A stretch of 54,962 nucleotides of DNA from CAZGOM01 sp964542875. GTDB taxonomy: Bacteria > Planctomycetota > Phycisphaerae > Phycisphaerales > Phycisphaeraceae. Below the pieces are notes generated by a model. It was given only the letters and a program-made list of their open reading frames with translations. It was not told the origin of the DNA and did not search any database. The position numbers were made by a program, and so were the translations under genes. The DNA lies in contig CAZIWA010000022.1 in the NCBI GenBank assembly GCA_964542875.1, positions 1 through 54,962 of the forward strand, in the 5' to 3' direction. Every line of letters begins with the position of its first letter. Position 1 is the stretch's first letter. Positions 52,001 to 54,962 of this stretch are shown here, piece by piece.

Positions 52001-52324
52001 GGTGATTTTGTTGTTTTTGTCGATGTCGAGGTAAAGCCAGATGCCCGTGGGAGCAAGGCTCTCCAATTCACCGATCGGATGGACTGAGAAATTAGGCATC
52101 CAGTTGCTGAAATAGACAACGGCGCGGATGTCGTCGCCGATACCGTAGGCGGCTTTGTCGATGATGATGTTGTTGAGGACCGGCTGCGGACGTGAAGGGT
52201 CCCCCGCGGAGAAGAGCGCGCGGGATTCCAGGGGTTCAAGAGCCAGCGAAGCGGGCTGAGGGCGGCGGGAGATGAGACGTTCAAAAGCATTGAAAAGGGC
52301 AGCGAGAGGTTTTCGCAACGGCAT
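49010..52324 (-). CDS. Secreted LEPRxLL beta-helix protein with two tandem N-terminal modules
   Basis: The product is 1104 aa from the ATG at 52324, with GGGA seven bases upstream. The leader ends in ALEPLESRALFSAG (residues 28-41), the planctomycete LEPRxLL-type motif also found in the giant protein. Two tandem modules of about 300 residues follow; each has LWFYLDNDNDGAITAADTAL or its variant WLYLDIDKNNKITDADTTIG, a GKHKLLARA/GHHTLLARA strand, and ETLTYTDANSRKVNVTLTGPG or EALTYTDENGNSVTATLTGPG. From about residue 640 a parallel beta-helix runs to the end (LQANIFASGTIGSIDVRNN, INSSISSVGSLFSFATG). The DxDxDG-like segments could bind calcium. A surface or matrix role is inferred. Confidence 0.85.
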   Translation of the reverse strand: MPLRKPLAALFNAFERLISRRPQPASLALEPLESRALFSAGDPSRPQPVLNNIIIDKAAYGIGDDIRAVVYFSNWMPNFSVHPIGELESLAPTGIWLYLDIDKNNKITDADTTIGYSSIDSRSQISVSTTDLPIGHHTLLARAAFSTDDSNPLSLPTAVVSTSIDIYRAVTSITIAPDKEALTYTDENGNSVTATLTGPGTIRAFFSTPEGENSDPDILQVLNPTLSSNLKIQLSAPANTYTEIETLTTASLVTSAFEYASSRPPGTLYIMSIEPYRPPTDYPLGSIDAPDVDITKSFQIHGKINSYKFHSVSKSSILITDPGYGTGPIIGGPDYFLPYEPSFPVYGPSRPAFISIGTDSSANVRGNDVSVYFAFSTLTYNLGYWGAIFSPANESRYVEPGSTLWFYLDNDNDGAITAADTALGSATSADSRFTFSSDDLALGKHKLLARATSSVYSADYEGNPNLVGVTEFTLYRSVVSSTQTDKKETLTYTDANSRKVNVTLTGPGSFQAYFETEEGVDGDASIIRLHNTTTASALAFAIPGAPNASTSIKVISTDDFINHYAGDSQYGWLTIAYPQVIVTPVPPPPASPLGSLKSISGACIDLTESLRIPGYISSIVLHDVTDARIVISASPKGALAVTFNDVTESSLYVVGNISTLRVNSWSGTGDLEADTIGSIFSAGNFSASVYTNTYDTNRQVIGVVNVKGVISGNWSLNTHTDLNKIGSITAGSAYDWHLLAGSVGSITLGPNSSSNVSISAMTINSLVINSDIEGLTLNLNNPTSFRNALGRLLVRGNASSVNISSIGAENTGSGPLTFQQSILNSNIVFNGHVSSFTAGSMYMTTVQGTSIASVRVLGDANNGNFIASRELTTYNVWGAVIPNPGASGIGSVFIAGEFSNSYIQSNASIGLVQAGSYVAASISASGRINSIIATKGSIDGVISADIIGNIRSADSLQANIFASGTIGSIDVRNNTINSSISSVGSLFSFATGTLIDSSISAGSYSGDLFHYANPDAYIGAVLVRNRNYDGGPSFARSIINAPQINRVSLRTISFENSGYTSGIFATRYIGRITSDDLPSVLNMTPLSPPQYHTDFVIKVVADVE

Positions 52325-52481
52325 GTTTGATTCCCGGAATAAAGCTTTACGGGTGAAAATCGTGGCTTCGCGCGCGCGAACTGCCTGGGGCGACGGCCGA
52401 TCATGAAACAACCAGGTTTCAGAATCTAATCAATAGTAGGTCGGATTGAGACTGCGTGTCAATAGAGGAAGTGGAGATGGG

Positions 52482-52516
52482 ATTATGAGTTACGAGTTAT
52501 GAAGTGAAGTATGGAT
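52482..52516. repeat. GAGTTATGA-type micro-repeat, copy 2
   Basis: ATTATGAGTTACGAGTTATG followed by AAGTATGGAT parallels 43918-43953. The surrounding gap (52325-52585) holds no other signal I can support. Confidence 0.5.
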
Positions 52517-52585
52517 TTTAGAGGTGGGACCTGACATTCATGCAGGAACCCAGGCACTCACGCTTTAAAAGTGTCGCGGTACAAC

Positions 52586-53419
52586 TTAGGTTTTGGGGGC
52601 CAGGGGATGAGAAGGGTAGGGGAAAAGGTCGTTGAGGGGGGCGTGGGTGAGATCGACGAGAAGGGATGCAATGGCTTTTGCGTCTTCTTCGATGAGGGCT
52701 TTGCCTTTTTCGGCGGTGCTGAGGCGGGTTTCGCCGCCTGCGCTGACGGGGAGATAGCCGTGCCAGGGGCGGACGAAGAAGACGCGGCCTGGGCGGAGGT
52801 CTCCAAGGGTGGGTTTCTGCATGGGGAAGTTGTCAAACTTTTCAGGGTGGACCAGGTCCGGCCGGAGGTAGAGCATGCGGGAGGTTTCGCCTTCGCCAGC
52901 GTGGTCTGAGGGGTGCTGAATCATGTCTTTGACGTGTTGGGGGAGCATGGCGCCGATGTGGAGCATGCAAACGAAGGCACCCTTGCCGGGCGGGTGAAGG
53001 CTGATGTGCTGACGGATGGTGGCCTGGATGGTGTCAGGGTTACCGCCGTGGCCGTTGACGATGACGATTTTGTTGATGCCGTCTTCTTCGAGGGCCTTGA
53101 TGATGTCGAGAAGGACATTCATGAGAGTGAGGACACCGATGCGGCAGGCGAAGGGAAAGGCTTTGAAGTTGACGTTATTGCTGATGGGAAGGGTGGGGAG
53201 CATGAGGGCGCGGCCGCCGTTGTGGTTGGCATGGCGGACGGCTTTGGAGCTGACGGCGTCGATTTGATAGGTGTCGGTGCCGTAGGGGAGATGGGGGCCA
53301 TGAGGCTCGGTGGAGCCGATGCTGATGACGGCGACCTGGGCGTTAAACGCGCGGACATCATCGATGGTCATTTCGGCGAGGATGCCGGAGGTGTTTGAGG
53401 CAGAGGCGGTATCGGTCAT
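52586..53419 (-). CDS. Creatininase family amidohydrolase
   Basis: A 277-aa cytoplasmic metal-dependent hydrolase starting at ATG 53419. The family's metal-site motif is complete: ISIGSTEPHGPHLPYGTD (Glu38, His40, Asp49), NGHGGN, and the Glu of HAGEGETSRML. Creatininase homologues include creatinine amidohydrolases and enzymes of cofactor or folate-type metabolism such as 2-amino-5-formylamino compound hydrolases, so the substrate is not fixed by sequence. It lies between the second LEPRxLL gene and a pseudopilin, same strand but with wide gaps. Confidence 0.92.
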   Translation of the reverse strand: MTDTASASNTSGILAEMTIDDVRAFNAQVAVISIGSTEPHGPHLPYGTDTYQIDAVSSKAVRHANHNGGRALMLPTLPISNNVNFKAFPFACRIGVLTLMNVLLDIIKALEEDGINKIVIVNGHGGNPDTIQATIRQHISLHPPGKGAFVCMLHIGAMLPQHVKDMIQHPSDHAGEGETSRMLYLRPDLVHPEKFDNFPMQKPTLGDLRPGRVFFVRPWHGYLPVSAGGETRLSTAEKGKALIEEDAKAIASLLVDLTHAPLNDLFPYPSHPLAPKT

Positions 53420-53603
53420 GGTGGGTTTGCTTTCTCGATGTTCAACGGCTTGGTGGACGGAAATGTAATGGTACAACGCCGTGGAGCGCAAAGTGGGCTC
53501 GCGGGAGGACGGCAGGGCAACCGGATTCAGAGAAAACGGGGGCCGGGGCAGCCGGAGAGGGCAGTTAATCCGGGCTACGGCGAAGAGGGGCCGGGTTTGT
53601 CGT

Positions 53604-54419
53604 TCAGGGCATGTAGGTGACGGAGGTGGGTGGGATGAAGCCTGGGGTCCACCAGATTTCGCTGGCGGCGGAGCCTGCGGTGACCCAGTAGATCCATGAT
53701 TGGCCGCCGAGGCCGTTGGAGAGAGCGTGCCAGGAGGCGCGGCCGTCTGCGGTGAGGACGTTGGTGCCGGCGGGGTTTATGGCGTCAGCGCGGCCCATGT
53801 GGTTGGGGAGGACGGGGAGGTAGTTGGAACTCATGGGGAGCTGGTCGGCGACATCGCTCATCATGAATTGGTCGTTTAGGGAAGGGGCGTTGGGGAGGTC
53901 TTTGCGGAGGGTGGTGAGGATGGGGCCAAAGCCGTCGGCGAGGGATTCAAATTGGTTTTTGCCCCAGCCGGTGTTTCGTGTGCCGTAGTAGAGGGTGGCG
54001 GAGCCGGTGCCTGCGCCGCCGAAGCCGCCGAGGTAGTAGTAGGTGGTTTTGCCGCCTCGGACGCCGGGGGCGTTCCAGGTGCTGCCAGCGGCGGGGAAGG
54101 CGGAAGAGGAGGGGCAGATGCTGACCTTGGCGGCGACGGCGTAGTGCTCACGCAGGGCATCGACGCTTTCGGTTTGGAGGTGGTTGCGGGCGTCGTTGAA
54201 GCGGCCCATGGGGAGCTGTTTGTAGTCCTGCTCGTAAACAAACCAGGCGGTGCCCATGGTGCGCAACTGGCCGGCGCAGAGTACCTGGCGGGCGCGTTCG
54301 CGGGCGTTGGACAAGGCCGGCAGCATGAGCGCGGTAAGGGCAGAAATAATGGCGATGACGACGAGCAGTTCGACAAGGGAAAAGCCGAACAAGCGACGGT
54401 TTGAGGAAGGGTGTTGCAC
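53604..54419 (-). CDS. Pseudopilin (prepilin-type N-terminal methylation domain)
   Basis: A 271-aa protein from a GTG at 54419 with AGGA seven bases upstream. The N-terminus FGFSLVELLVVIAIISALTA is a prepilin cleavage/methylation motif with Glu at +5, followed by LMLPALSNARERARQVLC and QLRTMGTAWFVYEQDYKQLP, typical of planctomycete pseudopilins. Near the C-terminus NHMGRADAINPAGTNVLTADG is a looser form of the H-X9-DG region. It ends in a short hydrophobic stretch rather than the usual WxDGH tail. Role unknown; probably an exported minor pilin or secretion pseudopilin. Confidence 0.9.
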   Translation of the reverse strand: MQHPSSNRRLFGFSLVELLVVIAIISALTALMLPALSNARERARQVLCAGQLRTMGTAWFVYEQDYKQLPMGRFNDARNHLQTESVDALREHYAVAAKVSICPSSSAFPAAGSTWNAPGVRGGKTTYYYLGGFGGAGTGSATLYYGTRNTGWGKNQFESLADGFGPILTTLRKDLPNAPSLNDQFMMSDVADQLPMSSNYLPVLPNHMGRADAINPAGTNVLTADGRASWHALSNGLGGQSWIYWVTAGSAASEIWWTPGFIPPTSVTYMP

Positions 54420-54770
54420 GTTTATTTCCTGGGAACAACAGGTATTAACGCTGTATAATAACCGGTTCTTATGAGGTTTGGATTAGAAATTCGGGATGAA
54501 GCAGGCCTGCGTATCTAAAAGGCCGGGATTTTCGTGCTCGGGTGACGGGTTGCCGGGTGTCCATGAGAAACCCAAAGGCGGATCATGCCGCAAAACGGCA
54601 TTCACCTTGGGTGACATGAACTTATCGAAGCACCCCCGATAACCCGAAAACCCGATACCCCGGGTGCATGTGCCGACAAATAACCCAAATGCTTTTACCC
54701 TGCTTGCAGGGAGGAGCGAGTGATAAAAAGTGTTGTAAGATGGGCTCAACCTTTTTCCGGAGGAATGGAC
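54420..54770. other. 351-nt intergenic region with a large hairpin
   Basis: No gene is supported before the small reading frame at 54771. A TATAAT lies at 54454-54459 on the plus strand. A composite hairpin (54571-54610) and CCCGATA/CCCGAAA micro-repeats (54640-54663) fill the rest. Confidence 0.55.
54571..54610. repeat. Composite hairpin upstream of the vWA operon
   Basis: ATGCCG-CAAAA-CGGCAT (54585-54601) is nested inside CCCAAAGG/CCTTGGG (54571-54578 and 54604-54610). It lies about 160 nt before the 44-aa reading frame and could be a leader structure or a terminator. Confidence 0.5.
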
Positions 54771-54905
54771 ATGCGTAAAAACGATTCAGAGCGAAGGGCC
54801 AGTGTTAATTGGCGCCAGCGGGGATGGCTGTGGGCCTGGGGTGGAACCAGCATGGCAAACGGCTTTGATGCCGGAGCGTTTTTGAGTGAAGGGATGATGA
54901 AATGA
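54771..54905 (+). CDS. Small 44-aa protein coupled to a vWA gene
   Basis: A 44-residue frame starts at ATG 54771, seven bases after GGAGG, an ideal ribosome-binding site. It is polar and Trp-rich at the N-terminus (RRASVNWRQRGWLWAWGG) and has no signal peptide. Its TGA overlaps the ATG of the next gene (ATGA), so translation is coupled. I recognise no family. The strong ribosome-binding site and coupling argue that it is real, perhaps a leader peptide or partner of the vWA protein. Confidence 0.55.
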   Translation: MRKNDSERRASVNWRQRGWLWAWGGTSMANGFDAGAFLSEGMMK

Positions 54906-54962
54906 GTGACACCGGACGACGACTGCCTGTGTATCTTGTGTTGGATTGTTCGGGCTCGATGT
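54902..54962 (+). CDS. vWA domain protein, TerY-like (partial, cut by window end)
   Basis: Only the first 20 residues are in the window: MSDTGRRLPVYLVLDCSGSM. RRLPVYLVLDCSGSM matches the first strand and MIDAS motif (DxSGSM) of TerY-type von Willebrand factor A proteins, often found with a kinase and a PP2C phosphatase in tellurite-resistance-associated TerY-P modules. The gene overlaps the preceding 44-aa frame by ATGA. Everything after the MIDAS motif lies outside the window. Confidence 0.75.
   Translation, partial: MSDTGRRLPVYLVLDCSGSM

Overview
The window is about 55 kb of GC-rich DNA, best read as the chromosome of a Planctomycetota member, probably class Phycisphaerae. The evidence is two secreted giants with the planctomycete N-terminal LEPRxLL-type leader (EPLESRMLL, LEPLESRALFS), two prepilin-like proteins with N-terminal methylation motifs (one with a clear H-X9-DG motif), planctomycete zinc-ribbon (CxxCGYD...CPECG) membrane proteins, frequent GTG/TTG starts, and very loose operon structure. 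No rRNA, tRNA, CRISPR array, integrase or transposase is visible.

Region 1 (1-8.1 kb) looks like a carbohydrate-response locus: a 1162-aa secreted glycosidase-like protein, a pseudopilin and a GntR/LacI hybrid regulator on the minus strand, divergent from a RIFT-barrel protein of the YetA/exo-rhamnogalacturonan lyase type. A GntR-type palindrome lies between the divergent genes. Region 2 (8.1-16.7 kb) is mixed: a PhyH-type dioxygenase, a frameshifted membrane gene, a KdpD-like sensor kinase whose phospho-acceptor histidine is replaced by Asn, a coupled alpha/beta hydrolase, a decayed YhcG/DUF1016 nuclease, two paralogous small membrane proteins and an aldo/keto reductase.

Region 3 (16.8-33.4 kb) holds a TPR/TMTC-like membrane protein and a 4430-aa secreted propeller/beta-helix protein, closed by a strong intrinsic terminator, then a DUF3467 gene. 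Region 4 (34-43.9 kb) is mostly housekeeping: tpiA, secG, yicC, lipB, a four-gene envelope cluster (TauE/SafE-like, DUF1802, membrane protein, SPOR-like lipoprotein), another lipoprotein, kdsC, kdsD (KDO synthesis) and divergent scpA.

Region 5 (44-55 kb) holds two paralogous membrane proteins, a beta-propeller glycosidase-like enzyme with a textbook terminator, a PH-domain membrane protein, a second LEPRxLL beta-helix protein, a creatininase-family hydrolase, a second pseudopilin and, at the right edge, a 44-aa reading frame coupled to a TerY-like vWA protein cut by the window end.

The intergenic DNA is unusually rich in repeats. The most striking is an approximately 235-bp element present in two full copies (upstream of lipB and upstream of the 47-kb propeller gene) and one 3' fragment (near 49.0 kb). 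A second family of about 75 bp occurs upstream of tpiA and between the paralogous membrane genes. Several short-unit degenerate micro-repeats and long hairpins also occur between genes. Functions are inferred from motifs read by eye; no database search was possible.
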